DNA of 64,000 bases from Pseudomonas kilonensis (GCF_001269885.1 NZ_LHVH01000008.1:52588-116587), one strand, 5' to 3'. Counted from the stretch's first letter, positions 10,156-21,325 are shown. Made by a program: numbers and translations. The notes: generated from the letters alone by a model not told the origin.

Positions 10156-11511
10156 TCAGTGCTGGTTGCCCAGCTTGTGTTCCAGGTAATGGATGTTGAC
10201 GCCGCCTTTGCAGAAGCCTTCGTCACGTACGAGGTCGCGGTGCAGCGGGATGTTGGTCTTGATCCCGTCTACCACGATTTCGTCCAGCGCATTGCGCATG
10301 CGCGCCATGGCTTCGTCACGGGTCGCCCCGTAGGTGATCAGTTTGCCGATCAGCGAATCGTAGTTCGGCGGAACGGCATAACCGCTGTACAGGTGCGAAT
10401 CGACGCGAACGCCATTGCCGCCCGGGGCATGGAAATGCTTGACCGTGCCTGGGCTTGGCATGAAGGTTTTCGGGTCTTCGGCGTTGATCCGGCATTCCAG
10501 CGAGTGACCGCGGATGACCACGTCATCCTGGGTAAACGACAGCTTGTTGCCGGCGGCGATGCTGAGCATCTCCTTGACGATGTCGATACCGGTGACCATT
10601 TCCGAAACCGGGTGCTCCACCTGAACACGGGTGTTCATTTCGATGAAGTAGAAACGACCGTTCTCGTACAGGAACTCGAAGGTACCGGCGCCGCGATAGC
10701 CGATGTCGATGCAGGCCTTGACGCAACGCGCCAGGACTTCTTCGCGAGCCTGCTCGTCGATGCCCGGTGCCGGCGCTTCTTCGAGGACTTTCTGGTGACG
10801 ACGTTGCAGCGAGCAATCGCGGTCGCCCAGATGGATCGCATGGCCCTGGCCGTCGGACAGCACCTGGACTTCGACGTGACGTGGGTTGGTCAGGAATTTT
10901 TCCAGGTAGACCATCGGGTTGCCAAACGCCGCGCCAGCTTCGGAGCGGGTCAGTTTCGCCGAGGAAATCAGGTCTTCTTCCTTGTGTACCACGCGCATGC
11001 CGCGACCACCGCCGCCGCCAGCGGCCTTGATGATCACCGGATAACCAACTTCGCGACCGATGCGCAAAGCGGTTTCTTCGTCTTCAGGCAGCGGGCCGTC
11101 GGAACCCGGAACGGTCGGCACACCCGCTGCAATCATGGCGTGCTTGGCCGAGACCTTGTCGCCCATCAGGCGGATGGTGTCGGCTTTCGGGCCAATGAAG
11201 GCAAAACCGGAATTTTCGACCTGTTCGGCGAAGTCGGCGTTTTCCGCCAGGAAGCCGTAGCCAGGGTGAATGGCGGTGGCGCCGGTCACTTCGGCAGCGG
11301 CGATGATCGCCGGGATGTGCAGGTAGGAGTGCGCAGCCGACGCCGGACCGATGCAGACGGATTCGTCCGCCAGGCCCAGGTGCATCAGTTCTTTGTCGGC
11401 CTTGGAGTAAACGGCGACGGTCTTGATGCCCATCTCTTTGCAGGCACGCAGAATCCGCAGGGCGATCTCACCGCGGTTAGCGATCAGAACTTTTTCCAAC
11501 TTCGCAGTCAT
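10156..11511 (-). CDS. accC: biotin carboxylase subunit of acetyl-CoA carboxylase
   Basis: ATP-grasp enzyme that carboxylates biotin on AccB, the first step of fatty acid synthesis. 451 residues, typical. The N-terminal motif [17 protein letters not shown], the ATP-binding glycine loop [27 protein letters not shown] and the catalytic region [18 protein letters not shown] are intact. The start at 11511 has GGAGAG upstream; an in-frame ATG at 11532 would overlap the accB stop and is disfavoured. Last gene of aroQ-accB-accC. Confidence 0.97.
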   Translation of the reverse strand: MTAKLEKVLIANRGEIALRILRACKEMGIKTVAVYSKADKELMHLGLADESVCIGPASAAHSYLHIPAIIAAAEVTGATAIHPGYGFLAENADFAEQVENSGFAFIGPKADTIRLMGDKVSAKHAMIAAGVPTVPGSDGPLPEDEETALRIGREVGYPVIIKAAGGGGGRGMRVVHKEEDLISSAKLTRSEAGAAFGNPMVYLEKFLTNPRHVEVQVLSDGQGHAIHLGDRDCSLQRRHQKVLEEAPAPGIDEQAREEVLARCVKACIDIGYRGAGTFEFLYENGRFYFIEMNTRVQVEHPVSEMVTGIDIVKEMLSIAAGNKLSFTQDDVVIRGHSLECRINAEDPKTFMPSPGTVKHFHAPGGNGVRVDSHLYSGYAVPPNYDSLIGKLITYGATRDEAMARMRNALDEIVVDGIKTNIPLHRDLVRDEGFCKGGVNIHYLEHKLGNQH

Positions 11512-11528
11512 CAAAGGCTCTCCGCGGT

Positions 11529-11993
11529 TCAAACGATGGTGAACAGCGGTTGGTCGTACTCAACCGGCTGGCCGTCTTCGACGAGGATGGATTCGATCAC
11601 ACCGCTGGTTTCAGCTTCGATGTGGTTCATCATCTTCATGGCTTCGACGATGCACAGGGTGTCGCCTTTCTTCACGGTCTGGCCGACTTCAACGAAGGAC
11701 GGCGAGGATGGCGAAGACTTGCGATAGAACGTGCCCACCATTGGCGAACGGGCGACAGTGCCATTGAGCACTGGCGCAGCCGGTGCGGCTGGCGCTGCTG
11801 CGGCAACCGGCGCTGCTGCTGGAGCAGGCGCGGCGGCTGGAGCATGCATCGGTGCCGGTGCATAGAACTGCTGGGCCGGGGTCTTGCTGTGGCGGCTGAT
11901 GCGTACGGACTCTTCGCCTTCCTTGATCTCAAGCTCGTCGATGCCGGACTCTTCCAGCAATTCGATCAATTTCTTAACTTTACGGATATCCAT
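11529..11993 (-). CDS. accB: biotin carboxyl carrier protein of acetyl-CoA carboxylase
   Basis: 154 residues. Carries biotin on Lys120 in the canonical [13 protein letters not shown] motif, followed by [20 protein letters not shown]. The middle is a flexible Ala/Pro-rich linker (about 58-82), the usual swinging arm. The N-terminal domain begins [18 protein letters not shown]. Seventeen bases separate its stop from the accC start, consistent with co-translation of the two subunits. Confidence 0.97.
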   Translation of the reverse strand: MDIRKVKKLIELLEESGIDELEIKEGEESVRISRHSKTPAQQFYAPAPMHAPAAAPAPAAAPVAAAAPAAPAAPVLNGTVARSPMVGTFYRKSSPSSPSFVEVGQTVKKGDTLCIVEAMKMMNHIEAETSGVIESILVEDGQPVEYDQPLFTIV

Positions 11994-12040
11994 GAATCAT
12001 CAACTCCCAAGGGTCGGTCAGGGGCGCTTAACGCTTGTTT

Positions 12041-12493
12041 TCAAGCTGTTGCCTGTTTTTCAAGCTGCTCTAGGGCGGCCTCCAAGGCCAGCCGGTAACC
12101 GCTGGCGCCAAGGCCGCAGATCACTCCCACTGCTACATCCGAGAAGTAGGAGTGATGGCGGAAAGGTTCGCGTTTGTGCACGTTGGACAAATGCACTTCG
12201 ATGAATGGGATGCTCACCGCCAGCAGCGCGTCACGTAATGCGACGCTTGTGTGTGTAAAAGCTGCTGGATTGATCAAAATGAAGTCCACGCCTTCGCCAC
12301 GCGCGGCATGGATACGGTCGATCAATTCATATTCGGCGTTGCTTTGCAGATAGAGCAAATGATGGCCGGCGTTACGGGCCCGCTGCTCCAGGTCCTGGTT
12401 GATCTGCGCCAGTGTCACGGCGCCGTAGACGCCCGGTTCACGGGTGCCCAGCAGGTTCAGGTTGGGTCCGTGCAGGACCAATAGGGTCGCCAT
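12041..12493 (-). CDS. aroQ: type II 3-dehydroquinate dehydratase
   Basis: Third step of the shikimate pathway (3-dehydroquinate to 3-dehydroshikimate). 150 residues, the type II length. The signature [17 protein letters not shown] with catalytic Tyr23 is present, as are [16 protein letters not shown] and the [18 protein letters not shown] segment carrying the catalytic histidine. First gene upstream of accB-accC on the same strand, 47 bases before accB; this order is widespread in gamma-proteobacteria. Confidence 0.96.
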   Translation of the reverse strand: MATLLVLHGPNLNLLGTREPGVYGAVTLAQINQDLEQRARNAGHHLLYLQSNAEYELIDRIHAARGEGVDFILINPAAFTHTSVALRDALLAVSIPFIEVHLSNVHKREPFRHHSYFSDVAVGVICGLGASGYRLALEAALEQLEKQATA

Positions 12494-12801
12494 CTGCTGT
12501 TCCTTGTTATCTGTGAGCAGGTATCAGAACTTGGCGACTATGCCGCAAAGCCTTTGTGACTGTCCAGTTCTCTGCAATAGCCAGCACGATGACCGATGTT
12601 TGCGCGAAATTTGTGACCATGCCCCAAGATCCGGTCACCCGCGTTCGGAAAACCTGCACTGGACCTTGTGGGAGCTTGTGGGAGCAAGGCTTGCCCGCGA
12701 TGGCATCGCCTCGGTCTATTAGTTACACCGAGGTGTCTGCATCGCGGGCAAGCCTTGCTCCCACAAGTTCGCTCCCACAGGGATTCATGCAGTCGGTGGT
12801 G
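12494..12801. other. intergenic region upstream of aroQ and downstream of the chemoreceptor gene
   Basis: 308 bases without a gene. The half nearest aroQ (about 12494-12660) should hold the aroQ-accBC promoter; no clear -35/-10 pair could be assigned by eye. The other half is a REP pair. In P. aeruginosa I recall dipZ/dsbD at this place; it is absent here. Confidence 0.6.
12667..12780. repeat. REP palindrome pair
   Basis: Inverted REP cores (GGGAGCAAGGCTTGCCCGCG at 12691-12710 and its complement at 12742-12762) with an additional GTGGGAGC unit at each outer edge. Confidence 0.9.
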
Positions 12802-14748
12802 CTAAACCCGAAAGGCCTGCACGGCGGTGTGCAAGCGTCCGCCGAGTACCAGGAGATGGTCGCCCTGTTCGCGCCCCTGGCCGATGCGCAGCAGGTTGTC
12901 GCCGCCCAGTTGGTGAATCCGCTCGCTGTGATCGCGGATTTCGCTGACGGCGCCGCTTTGTTGGGCGGTGACGTCGGCGATGCGTACCGCGGTGTCGGAG
13001 ATGGTCTGGATGGCGCCGACGATCTCATCCAGTGCGCCGTCGGCCGCTTGCGCCTGGTTGGCGGTGGCTTCGGCGTGTTCGACCTGGGTGCGCATGCCGT
13101 CCACCGATTGGCGTGCAGCCTGTTGCAGACGGGCGATCAGCGTCTGGATTTCGGCGGTGGCGCCGGCCGTGCGTTGGGCCAGGGAGCGGACTTCTTCGGC
13201 CACCACCGCAAAGCCCCGGCCCATTTCCCCGGCGCGGGCGGCTTCGATGGCGGCGTTGAGGGCCAGCAGGTTGGTCTGGTCGGCAATCGAGCGAATCACC
13301 GTCAGCACGCCACCGATGGTGGCCGACTCCTCGGCCAGTTGCTCGATCATCTGCGCGTTGCCTTGCACTTCTCCCACCAGCGCATGCAGGCCTGTGAGGC
13401 TCAGGCCGATGACTTTCTGCCCTTGTTCCACCGCCTGCCCGGCGCTGCGGCTGGCGTCTGCGGCCTGGCTGGCATCGCCGGCCACTTGCTGGATCGTCGC
13501 TTCCAGTTCGCTGAGGGAGTCGCGGATCAGCGCCGTGTCGCCAGCCTGATGCTCGGCCCCACTGTGCAGTTCGCCGCTCAGCTCGGCCAGGGTCCGGCTG
13601 CTACCCGCGACCTGTTCGGCGTTCACCCGAATGGTGCCCACCAGGTCTACCAGGTAAGCGCGCAGACGATTGAGCGAGGCCCCGATGTCTTGCAATTCGC
13701 GGTTACTGGCACCTACGTGGATATCACGACTGAAGTCGCCCTCGGCCCAGGTCGACAGGGCCGGAGCCAGGTGCGTCAAGGTGCGCGCCAGGCGCCGCTG
13801 CAAGGTGTCGATGAGCAGCGCGATCAGCAGGATCAGGCCAATCATTACCCCCTGGATCAAACGAACCTCTCCCTGGATCTGCCCATGCTGGGCCCGTACC
13901 GCCGGCTCCATGGCATCGATTGCCTGTTGCACATCGGCGATTTTCAGGTGCGTGGCGCTGCTCAGTTCGGTGCGTTTCTGGATCAGTTCACGGGTGCGGG
14001 CCAGTTCTGCCGGGTAACGACCGAGCAGGCTGTTGAGTTCGCGCTTGAGGGCGATGCCCGCATCTTCGGCGGCGGTTTTTTCCTGGGTTTCCAAACCCAT
14101 CAGCGCGGCGAAATCATCGCTGCCTGATTCGCTGCTGGCGGTGACGCCCAGCAGTGGCAGGCTGCCTAGGCGTTCGGCCTCGACACGGATGCTCGCCAGT
14201 TCCCGCTCGACGTCGACGGCCAATTCGCTGCGGCCACTGCTGACCAGTTTGTCCCGCGTGAGGGATAGCCGGCCCAGGTGCTGAGAAGCGGCAAACAACG
14301 CAGGCAAGTAGGCCGGGGCGCCATTGGCGTATTGGGCCAGTTGGTCGAGGCTGGCGCTCAGTTCACGCTCGGCCTGCAGCAGCAAGGCCTGCGGATCGCC
14401 GGCCAGTTTGCCGGCGGCCAGCAGATCGGTCTTGCTGAAGCCATCGAGGTTCGACAGGCTGGGGCGCAGGGGCTTGGCCAGTGCCGGGGGGAATTGATCG
14501 AGGTCTTTTTGCAGGGTTTCCAGGGCCTGGGTCGCAGCACTCAGGCGCAAGGCGTCGCCGCTGGCCAGGTAGTCCTCGATATTGCGCGCCACTTCGCCCT
14601 GGAACTGCCGCGACAATCCCAGGTAGCGCTCCATCAGCAGATAGGGTCGTTCCAGGGCGATCTGCGACCACCACAGCGTGGCCCCAAGGCCCAGGCACAC
14701 GGCAACTAAAAGAAGGGTGTTGAGATTGGTCAGCAGCTTCAGGCGCAT
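12802..14748 (-). CDS. ctpL: methyl-accepting chemotaxis protein, CtpL-like
   Basis: Transmembrane chemoreceptor of 648 residues. An N-terminal membrane segment (about 8-29), a roughly 270-residue all-helical periplasmic sensor of helical-bimodular size, a second membrane segment ([17 protein letters not shown], about 307-323), a HAMP region and the cytoplasmic signalling tip with [20 protein letters not shown] and [18 protein letters not shown]. Position between the aroQ-accBC operon and gcbA matches PA4844 (CtpL, reported for phosphate taxis), so orthology is inferred from place, length and architecture; the ligand is not provable here. No C-terminal CheR-binding pentapeptide is visible. 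Confidence 0.82.
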   Translation of the reverse strand: MRLKLLTNLNTLLLVAVCLGLGATLWWSQIALERPYLLMERYLGLSRQFQGEVARNIEDYLASGDALRLSAATQALETLQKDLDQFPPALAKPLRPSLSNLDGFSKTDLLAAGKLAGDPQALLLQAERELSASLDQLAQYANGAPAYLPALFAASQHLGRLSLTRDKLVSSGRSELAVDVERELASIRVEAERLGSLPLLGVTASSESGSDDFAALMGLETQEKTAAEDAGIALKRELNSLLGRYPAELARTRELIQKRTELSSATHLKIADVQQAIDAMEPAVRAQHGQIQGEVRLIQGVMIGLILLIALLIDTLQRRLARTLTHLAPALSTWAEGDFSRDIHVGASNRELQDIGASLNRLRAYLVDLVGTIRVNAEQVAGSSRTLAELSGELHSGAEHQAGDTALIRDSLSELEATIQQVAGDASQAADASRSAGQAVEQGQKVIGLSLTGLHALVGEVQGNAQMIEQLAEESATIGGVLTVIRSIADQTNLLALNAAIEAARAGEMGRGFAVVAEEVRSLAQRTAGATAEIQTLIARLQQAARQSVDGMRTQVEHAEATANQAQAADGALDEIVGAIQTISDTAVRIADVTAQQSGAVSEIRDHSERIHQLGGDNLLRIGQGREQGDHLLVLGGRLHTAVQAFRV

Positions 14749-14800
14749 TAAAGGTCTACCAGGGGCAGAATCGTAAGTGCCTGAAGTTATTGCGTTTGCG

Positions 14801-16471
14801 TTACAGGTTTATGACCGAATCGGTCGATTCCGATGAAAAGGTGGCACTTTGCTTTGATTGGCGGGCGCTCTGTACCCGGTTGCGCCCGGCATGCTTGGCG
14901 CGGTACAGCGCTTCGTCCGCCTGGCTGGCCATCATCAGGCTGTCGGAGTCATCGCTCATCTCCACCACGCCGGCGCTGAAGGTGCACCACAAATCATGGG
15001 GCTGGGCCGGGTAGTGGATTTCGGCAAAGCGCTGGCGAATTTCATCCAGCACTTTGCAGGCGGCGTCGATATCGGTGTCGGGCATGACGATGGCGAACTC
15101 TTCGCCGCCGTAACGGCCGATGAAGTCGGTCTTGCGCAGGCGCTGCTTGAGAAACAGCGCCAGGCTCTTGATCACGCGGTCGCCCATGGGATGGCCGTGG
15201 CTGTCATTGACCCGTTTGAAATGGTCGATGTCGAGCATGGCAAAGCTCAGGGGCTTGCCTTCGCGACGAGCGCGAAAGCTGCAATCCTCGAGCAGTTGCA
15301 GGATATGGGTGTGGTTGTACAGGCCGGTGAGGCTGTCGCGCACCATCCGCGCCTTGAGGTTGCGCGCCCGGGCGGCACGGTTGCGCACCGTGGTGATCAG
15401 GTGCCGGGGCTTGATCGGTTTGGTCAGGAAGTCGTCGCCGCCTTCGCTCATGGCATCGAGTTGTTTGTCCAGGTCATCTTCGGCGGACAGGTAGATGATC
15501 GGCACGCTGACGTAGCGGTCGTTGTGGCGTATCACCTTGGCCAGTTCCGTGCCGGTGCAGGCCGGCATGTACATGTCGAGGATGATCAGGTCGGGCTGGA
15601 AGTCCGCCAGTTCGGCCATGGCCTGGATCGGTTCGATCAGCGTGCGGGTGATGATGCCGGCGCTGTTGAGCAGGCGTTCGGTGTGCATGGCTTGGGCGCG
15701 GGAGTCATCGATGATCAGCACTTTGTACGGATCGTACTGGGCGACGCAGGTCAGCACTTCGATTTTTTCCAGCAGGCTCGAGGCTTCAAGGGTGCCGGTG
15801 AGAAATTCCTGCCCACCGGCGCGCACCGCGGCCAGGCGGGTGGGCGTGTCGGTTTCCAACAAACTGAAGAACAACAGCGGCAGCGGTTGCTCCAGGCCTT
15901 CCTGGGCTTCGGCGGCCAGTTTCAGGCCGGCGCCAGGGGCGCTGAAATCCACATCCATGACAATCGCCGCCGGCAGGCGCTCGACCATCGAGGCGCGGAA
16001 CGCCGCGACGCTGTCCAATGCCTGGGCGCTGAGGCCGAAGAACTCCAACTGCTTGGCCAGGCGCTCGGCGCGGTCATGGTCCTGCAGCAACACGTAGATG
16101 GGTTTGCGCAGCGGCGGCAGGAAGGTTTGTTCCAGCTGGTCGCCATGGCGCAGGCCGGTACGAGACAAACGCTGCATCAGGCGGTTGATTTCGGTGATCA
16201 GGTGGCTGCTCAGGCGCCCACGATTGGCGTCCACCGCTTGCAGCGACTGGCTGATGCCCTGGGCCAGCTGGGAGTGCTCGGGTTGTTCGAAGCGCTCGGC
16301 AAAGCGCAGCAGGCGCAGATTGGCTTCGCTGAGCTCCGACAGGTCGGTGCTGGACCACTCACTGCGTTGCAGGCGCTGCCAAATCTCCAGGATTTGACGA
16401 GCCTGATGAATTACCCGCTGGGCAAAGTGGTGCTTGAGGCGCTCACGGCTGGGGTCTTCTGGCTCGGTCAT
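14801..16471 (-). CDS. gcbA: response regulator diguanylate cyclase GcbA
   Basis: 556 residues. The N-terminal ~130 residues are helical. A degenerate receiver follows ([20 protein letters not shown] to about 245), then a full receiver domain starting [19 protein letters not shown] with phospho-acceptor Asp in LIILDMYMP, then a GGDEF domain with active-site [10 protein letters not shown] and an intact RxxD inhibitory site (RKTD, five residues before GGEEF). It makes cyclic-di-GMP; in P. fluorescens and P. aeruginosa GcbA promotes surface attachment. Same position as PA4843. Separated by 52 bases from the downstream chemoreceptor gene. Confidence 0.93.
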   Translation of the reverse strand: MTEPEDPSRERLKHHFAQRVIHQARQILEIWQRLQRSEWSSTDLSELSEANLRLLRFAERFEQPEHSQLAQGISQSLQAVDANRGRLSSHLITEINRLMQRLSRTGLRHGDQLEQTFLPPLRKPIYVLLQDHDRAERLAKQLEFFGLSAQALDSVAAFRASMVERLPAAIVMDVDFSAPGAGLKLAAEAQEGLEQPLPLLFFSLLETDTPTRLAAVRAGGQEFLTGTLEASSLLEKIEVLTCVAQYDPYKVLIIDDSRAQAMHTERLLNSAGIITRTLIEPIQAMAELADFQPDLIILDMYMPACTGTELAKVIRHNDRYVSVPIIYLSAEDDLDKQLDAMSEGGDDFLTKPIKPRHLITTVRNRAARARNLKARMVRDSLTGLYNHTHILQLLEDCSFRARREGKPLSFAMLDIDHFKRVNDSHGHPMGDRVIKSLALFLKQRLRKTDFIGRYGGEEFAIVMPDTDIDAACKVLDEIRQRFAEIHYPAQPHDLWCTFSAGVVEMSDDSDSLMMASQADEALYRAKHAGRNRVQSARQSKQSATFSSESTDSVINL

Positions 16472-16755
16472 ATCCTGACTACTAGTTAGGGTGCATGCTG
16501 AGATCGACTGGTGGCTCTATGCTAGCACCTCTTTTCCTCGGCATGAGTGTCATACGTCAATATTCTGTCCAGTCGCGAAATTCAGTTTGTGACTGACCAG
16601 TCTCATAGGCCGATGGCAGCGCTTCCTTTATAGTGCTGTTCGATTGCCCTGTCGCGCCCGGCATGATTGGCGCCGCATTATCGCGTTTCAAATCAGGCAC
16701 GATGGCGTAGGGTTGTGGTCGAACCGAGAACTCAAGTGATTGAAGGGATATCACC

Positions 16756-17823
16756 ATGCTGGACTGGAAAAACCGCGCGGGCAGCGCGCCTGAACGTGCC
16801 GCCGAGCCGAAATCGGACACCCGCAGCTACCTGGGTGGGCTTTTTTTCAGCCGCGCACTGGCCACGCTGATCGCCCTTTACCTGCTGGTGACCATTGGCG
16901 TCGGCTGGTATTGGAGCCAGGAGCCTGCGCTGTTCCCCGTGCAGCAGAACGCCCAGGCCGCGGCCGAGAAAGATGGCCGGCAGATGGTGGTGGGCTACAC
17001 CACGGTCGAGACGCTCAAGACAGTGGCCGGGACCCTGCTGACCAAGCAAGGCGGCTACATCTCCAATGACCGCTTCCCGCCTGGCCTGTGGATGGACAAC
17101 ATGCCGAGCTGGGAATACGGCGTGCTGGTGCAGGTCCGCGACCTGAGCCGCGCCTTGCGCAAGGACTTCGCCCGTTCCCAGTCCCAGTCCGCCGAGGACG
17201 CCGACCTGGCCAAGGCCGAGCCGCGCTTCAACTTCGATAACCGCAGTTGGGTGCTGCCCTCCAGCGAGTCTGAGTACCAGGAAGGCATCAATTCCCTGAG
17301 CCGCTACCAGGCGCGCCTGTCCGACCCAAGCCAGAAAAGCGCACTGTTCTACGCCCGCGCCGACAACCTGAACAACTGGTTGGGGGATGTCGGCACTCGC
17401 CTGGGTTCGTTGTCCCAGCGTCTGTCGGCCAGCGTTGGCCGGGTCAAGCTCAACACCTCGCTGAAAACCGAAGTCCCGGCCCCGGGCCAGGTGCCGCAGG
17501 TGGACGAAGAGGTGGTCGAGACCCCGTGGCTGCAAATCGATAACGTGTTCTATGAGGCCCGTGGCCAGGCATGGGCGTTGTCGCACCTGCTGCGCGCCAT
17601 CGAAGTGGACTTCGCCGATGTCCTGGCGAAAAAGAACGCCACGGTCAGCGTGCGGCAGATCATTCGTGAACTGGAAGCGTCCCAGGAACCGGTCTGGAGC
17701 CCGATGATCCTCAACGGCAGCGGCTTCGGTGTATTGGCGAACCACTCGCTGGTCATGGCCAACTACATTTCTCGAGCCAACGCAGCGGTCATCGACTTGC
17801 GACAACTGCTGAACCAGGGTTGA
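16756..17823 (+). CDS. DUF2333 inner-membrane protein
   Basis: 355 residues. One N-terminal membrane segment (ALATLIALYLLVTIGVGWYW, about 35-54) followed by a large periplasmic region, the architecture of DUF2333 proteins (remembered as PA4842). Motifs include VETLKTVAGTLLTKQGGYISN and a C-terminal MANYISRANAAVIDLRQLL. Function unknown. It is translationally close to the NUDIX gene, three bases between stop and start. Confidence 0.9.
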   Translation: MLDWKNRAGSAPERAAEPKSDTRSYLGGLFFSRALATLIALYLLVTIGVGWYWSQEPALFPVQQNAQAAAEKDGRQMVVGYTTVETLKTVAGTLLTKQGGYISNDRFPPGLWMDNMPSWEYGVLVQVRDLSRALRKDFARSQSQSAEDADLAKAEPRFNFDNRSWVLPSSESEYQEGINSLSRYQARLSDPSQKSALFYARADNLNNWLGDVGTRLGSLSQRLSASVGRVKLNTSLKTEVPAPGQVPQVDEEVVETPWLQIDNVFYEARGQAWALSHLLRAIEVDFADVLAKKNATVSVRQIIRELEASQEPVWSPMILNGSGFGVLANHSLVMANYISRANAAVIDLRQLLNQG

Positions 17824-17826
17824 TTC

Positions 17827-18384
17827 ATGAGCGAAAGCCCCCGGGAGGTCGCTCACCGAGTGGCCTCGGATGCCGAGCTGATTGCGTGGGTCGATGAGCA
17901 CGACAACCTGCTCGGCAGCCTGGTGCGTTCAGAGCTGCGTGAGCGTGGCCTGATCGGACGCGGCACCTACATCATGCTGTTCAATTCGTCCGGTGAGCTG
18001 TGTGTTCATCGGCGTACCCTGAGCAAGGCCATTTACCCCGGCTTCTGGGACGTGGCGGCGGGCGGCATGGTGCAGGCCGATGAGACCTACGCCGAATCGG
18101 CTGCCCGTGAGTTGGCGGAAGAGCTGGGCGTGAGCGGCGTGGAACTGACCGCCCACGACCATTTTTATTTCGAAGACCCTGGTAGTCGCCTGTGGTGCTC
18201 GGCGTTCTCGGCGGTGTGGGACGGCCCGTTGGTCCTGCAGCCCGAAGAAGTCCTCGAAGCGCGTTTCCTGCCCCTCGAGCAGGTGCTCGATGAAATTCAG
18301 CGCAAGCCTTACTGCCCGGACTCCCTGGCGGCGCTTGAACGCTATTTGCGGGTCCATGGCGGCAGCGTCGCAAAGAAGCTATAA
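17827..18384 (+). CDS. NUDIX hydrolase, YfcD family
   Basis: 185 residues. The NUDIX box G-x5-E-x7-REUxEExGU is intact: GGMVQADETYAESAARELAE followed by ELGV, at about residues 78-101. The N-terminus (WVDEHDNLLGSLVRSELRER) matches the YfcD/isopentenyl-isomerase-like NUDIX group. Substrate unknown. Probably co-transcribed with the DUF2333 gene. Confidence 0.92.
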   Translation: MSESPREVAHRVASDAELIAWVDEHDNLLGSLVRSELRERGLIGRGTYIMLFNSSGELCVHRRTLSKAIYPGFWDVAAGGMVQADETYAESAARELAEELGVSGVELTAHDHFYFEDPGSRLWCSAFSAVWDGPLVLQPEEVLEARFLPLEQVLDEIQRKPYCPDSLAALERYLRVHGGSVAKKL

Positions 18385-18552
18385 ATTGGCGCTGATTGGC
18401 CCTTAGCAAGTCGGCTTTTTGCCGTTACACTGCGCGACTTTTCAAGCTGAACCGTGTCTGCGGTCCAGTAGCGCTGCCCCTGCCTGAGTGGGGTTTCGCG
18501 GTCGAGGCATGTTCCCCCTCGACCAGTCTTTGTCCTCCCAAGAGGATTGCCG

Positions 18553-18924
18553 GTGGCCAAAAAAGCCGCATCCTTCGCCGCCCTGGGCGGCCTGGTATTT
18601 TCTACCGACGCCGGTCGTCATTGTCCTGATTGCCGTCAGCCGGTGGATGCCTGCATCTGCAAACAGACCGCCATCCCCGCCGGTGACGGCATTGCGCGCG
18701 TGCGCCGTGAAAGCAAAGGTCGCGGCGGCAAGACGGTGACCACGATCACCGGCGTGCCGTTGGCCGAAGACGCGCTCAAGGAACTGGCCACCACGTTGAA
18801 GAAACGCTGTGGCACCGGTGGTGCGTTGAAAGACGGCATCATCGAGATCCAGGGCGATCACGTCGAGCTGCTGTTGGCGGAACTGGTCAAGCACGGCTTC
18901 AAGGCAAAGAAATCCGGCGGCTAG
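18553..18924 (+). CDS. SUI1/YciH-type translation-initiation-factor-like protein
   Basis: 123 residues, GTG start chosen because AGAGGA lies six to seven bases upstream and the product MAKKAASFAALGGLVFSTD fits the family start; a TTG six bases earlier sits on that ribosome-binding site. An N-terminal zinc-knuckle-like segment CPDCRQPVDACIC is followed by the eIF1/SUI1 fold with GGKTVTTITGVPL, KKRCGTGGALKDGIIEIQGD and HGFKAKKSGG. Bacterial YciH is linked to control of initiation fidelity. In the same place as PA4840, upstream of speA. Confidence 0.92.
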   Translation: MAKKAASFAALGGLVFSTDAGRHCPDCRQPVDACICKQTAIPAGDGIARVRRESKGRGGKTVTTITGVPLAEDALKELATTLKKRCGTGGALKDGIIEIQGDHVELLLAELVKHGFKAKKSGG

Positions 18925-18929
18925 CAGCT

Positions 18930-18996
18930 TCTGTGAAAACCACCCTCGGCTTGACCCGAACCCGACGTTCGAGGTCGCCCGCATGGTTTTCACAGA
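18930..18996. other. 13-base inverted repeat in the speA upstream region
   Basis: TCTGTGAAAACCA at 18930-18942 is the exact reverse complement of TGGTTTTCACAGA at 18984-18996, with a 41-base GC-rich interior. There is no following T-tract, so it is not a simple terminator; it may be a structured leader or an operator for speA. Confidence 0.5.
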
Positions 18997-19135
18997 GCCT
19001 GTTCTGAACGGGTTTCTAAACTCATCGCTGGGAGCAGGGTCTACCTTGCTAACAGGCAATTCGTCATTTTCACTCTCTAGACTGCCCCAGCCTCCGACCG
19101 GATGGTGCATTTTGACTTCTTTATAGGGGACTTCG

Positions 19136-21049
19136 ATGTCCGTACGACGCACACGCAAAGACGATGGCAGCCAATGGACAGTTGCGGACAGCCGCAGTGT
19201 TTACGGGATTCGCCATTGGGGGGCCGGGTATTTCGCGATCAATGAAGCCGGTCGCGTCGAAGTCCGTCCGAACGGTCCCGACAGCTCGCCCATCGACCTG
19301 TTCGAGCAAGTCGACCAGTTGCGCCAGAGCGGCCTGTCGCTGCCCTTGCTGGTGCGCTTCCCCGACATCCTGCAAGACCGTGTGCGCCAGCTCACCGGCG
19401 CCTTCGACAGCAACATCGCGCGCCTGGAATACCAGAGCAAGTACACCGCGCTCTATCCGATCAAGGTCAACCAGCAGGAAGCGGTGATCGAGAACATCAT
19501 CGCCACCCAGAACGTCTCCATCGGCCTGGAAGCCGGTTCCAAGCCGGAGCTGCTGGCGGTCCTGGCCCTGGCGCCGAAGGGCGGGACCATTGTCTGCAAC
19601 GGCTACAAGGACCGCGAATTCATCCGTCTGGCGCTGATGGGCCAGAAGCTCGGTCACAACGTCTTCATCGTCATCGAGAAAGAGTCCGAAGTCGGCCTGG
19701 TGATCGAAGAGGCCGCAACGCTCAAGGTCAAGCCGCAGGTCGGCTTGCGCGTGCGCCTGTCGTCCCTGGCGTCGAGCAAGTGGGCCGATACCGGTGGCGA
19801 GAAGTCCAAGTTCGGCTTGTCGGCCGCGCAACTGCTGTCGGTGGTCGAGCGCTTCCGCGCTGCGGGCCTGGACCAGGGCATCCGCCTGCTGCACTTCCAC
19901 ATGGGCTCGCAGATCGCCAACCTGGCGGACTACCAGCACGGCTTCAAGGAAGCGATCCGTTACTACGGCGAGCTGCGCAACCTCGGCCTGCCGGTGGATC
20001 ACATCGATGTCGGCGGTGGCCTGGGCGTGGACTATGACGGCACGCACTCGCGCAATGCCAGTTCGATCAACTACGACATGGACGATTACGCCGGTGTCGT
20101 GGTCGGCATGCTCAAGGAGTTCTGCGATGCCCAGAGCCTGCCGCATCCGAACATCTTCTCCGAAAGCGGCCGCTCGCTGACCGCTCACCACGCCATGCTG
20201 GTGGTGCAGGTGACCGACGTCGAGAAACACAACGACGACGTGCCGGTGATCGACAACAAGCAGGAACTGCCGGAAACCGTGCAATGGCTGGTTGACCTGC
20301 TGGGCCCGACCGACATCGAGATGGTCACCGAGACTTACTGGCGCGCCACTCACTACATGAGCGACGTGGCGACCCAATATGCCGACGGCAAGCTGACCCT
20401 GGCCGAAAAAGCCTTGGCCGAGCAGTGCTACTTCGCGGTGTGCCGTCGCCTGCACAACTCGTTGAAGGCGCGCCAGCGCTCGCACCGCCAGGTGCTGGAT
20501 GAGCTCAACGACAAGTTGGCCGACAAATACATCTGCAACTTCTCGGTGTTCCAGAGCCTGCCGGACACCTGGGCCATCGGCCAGGTGTTGCCGATCCTGC
20601 CGCTGCATCGCCTGGACGAAGAGCCGCTGCGCCGCGCCGTGCTGCAAGACCTGACCTGCGACTCCGACGGCAAGATCAAGCAGTACGTCGACGAGCAGAG
20701 CATCGAGACCAGCCTGCCGGTTCACGCTCTCAAGCCGGATGAAGACTATCTGCTGGGCATCTTCCTGGTGGGCGCCTACCAGGAAATCCTCGGTGACATG
20801 CACAACCTGTTCGGTGACACCGACTCGGTGAACATCTACCAGAACGCCGATGGCAGCGTGTACCACGCCGGTATCGAAACCCACGACACCATCGAGGACA
20901 TGCTGCGCTACGTGCACTTGTCGCCGGAGGAGTTGATGACTCACTACCGCGACAAGTGCGCCAGCGCCCGTATCAGCGCCGCCGAGCGTACCCAGTTCCT
21001 CGATGCCTTGCGCTTGGGGCTGACGCGTTCGTCTTATCTGTCTTCTTGA
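19136..21049 (+). CDS. speA: biosynthetic arginine decarboxylase
   Basis: PLP enzyme converting arginine to agmatine for putrescine and spermidine synthesis. 637 residues, typical of SpeA. The PLP lysine is Lys110 in [47 protein letters not shown] and the C-terminal LFGDTDSVN motifs of the alanine-racemase-fold decarboxylases are present. Start at 19136 has GGGGA upstream. Followed by REP-like and terminator structures. Confidence 0.97.
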   Translation: MSVRRTRKDDGSQWTVADSRSVYGIRHWGAGYFAINEAGRVEVRPNGPDSSPIDLFEQVDQLRQSGLSLPLLVRFPDILQDRVRQLTGAFDSNIARLEYQSKYTALYPIKVNQQEAVIENIIATQNVSIGLEAGSKPELLAVLALAPKGGTIVCNGYKDREFIRLALMGQKLGHNVFIVIEKESEVGLVIEEAATLKVKPQVGLRVRLSSLASSKWADTGGEKSKFGLSAAQLLSVVERFRAAGLDQGIRLLHFHMGSQIANLADYQHGFKEAIRYYGELRNLGLPVDHIDVGGGLGVDYDGTHSRNASSINYDMDDYAGVVVGMLKEFCDAQSLPHPNIFSESGRSLTAHHAMLVVQVTDVEKHNDDVPVIDNKQELPETVQWLVDLLGPTDIEMVTETYWRATHYMSDVATQYADGKLTLAEKALAEQCYFAVCRRLHNSLKARQRSHRQVLDELNDKLADKYICNFSVFQSLPDTWAIGQVLPILPLHRLDEEPLRRAVLQDLTCDSDGKIKQYVDEQSIETSLPVHALKPDEDYLLGIFLVGAYQEILGDMHNLFGDTDSVNIYQNADGSVYHAGIETHDTIEDMLRYVHLSPEELMTHYRDKCASARISAAERTQFLDALRLGLTRSSYLSS

Positions 21050-21086
21050 TAGAGCCATGAGTATTCGCTGAGCAAAGAACTCCCTT

Positions 21087-21225
21087 TGTGGCGAGGGGAT
21101 TTATCCCCGCTGGGGCGCGAAGCGGCCCTAAATGCCGACAACCGGTGTGTCAGGCAGATTGAGTTGACTGCTTAGGGGCTGCTGCGCAGCCCAGCGGGGA
21201 TAAATCCCCTCGCCACAGGGTTACA
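21087..21225. repeat. second-family palindromic repeat (GTGGCGAGGGGATTTATCCC)
   Basis: GTGGCGAGGGGATTTATCCC at about 21089-21108 is repeated in inverted orientation near 21196-21219 (GGGGATAAATCCCCTCGCCAC). This is a different intergenic repeat family from the GTGGGAGC REPs in the rest of the window. Confidence 0.85.
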
Positions 21226-21253
21226 TCAGCTCTACCTCTTGGCTGATCGGCAC

Positions 21254-21325
21254 CGCCCTCCGGGGCTGTCAGAAAATGCACCGCACGCTGCGGGTTTTTT
21301 CGGACAGTCCCGGAGGGCGTTTTTA
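21254..21325 (+). terminator. nested double terminator hairpin
   Basis: Outer stem CGCCCTCCGGGGCTGTC (21254-21270) pairs with GACAGTCCCGGAGGGCG (21303-21319) with one G-U pair and is followed by TTTTT. Inside its loop lies a second terminator-like hairpin, CCGCA-CGC-TGCGG followed by GTTTTTT (21281-21300). Together with the repeat at 21087-21225 it fills most of the 420-base gap between speA and vgrG. Confidence 0.8.

Noticed and set aside
10123..11727. Plus-strand frame of 534 codons spanning accC and part of accB
   Set aside because: Antisense shadow crossing two genes; no ribosome-binding site or recognisable domain, and it begins next to a strong terminator.
19121..21058. Minus-strand frame of 645 codons opposite speA
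   Set aside because: Antisense shadow; speA is full length with all catalytic motifs.
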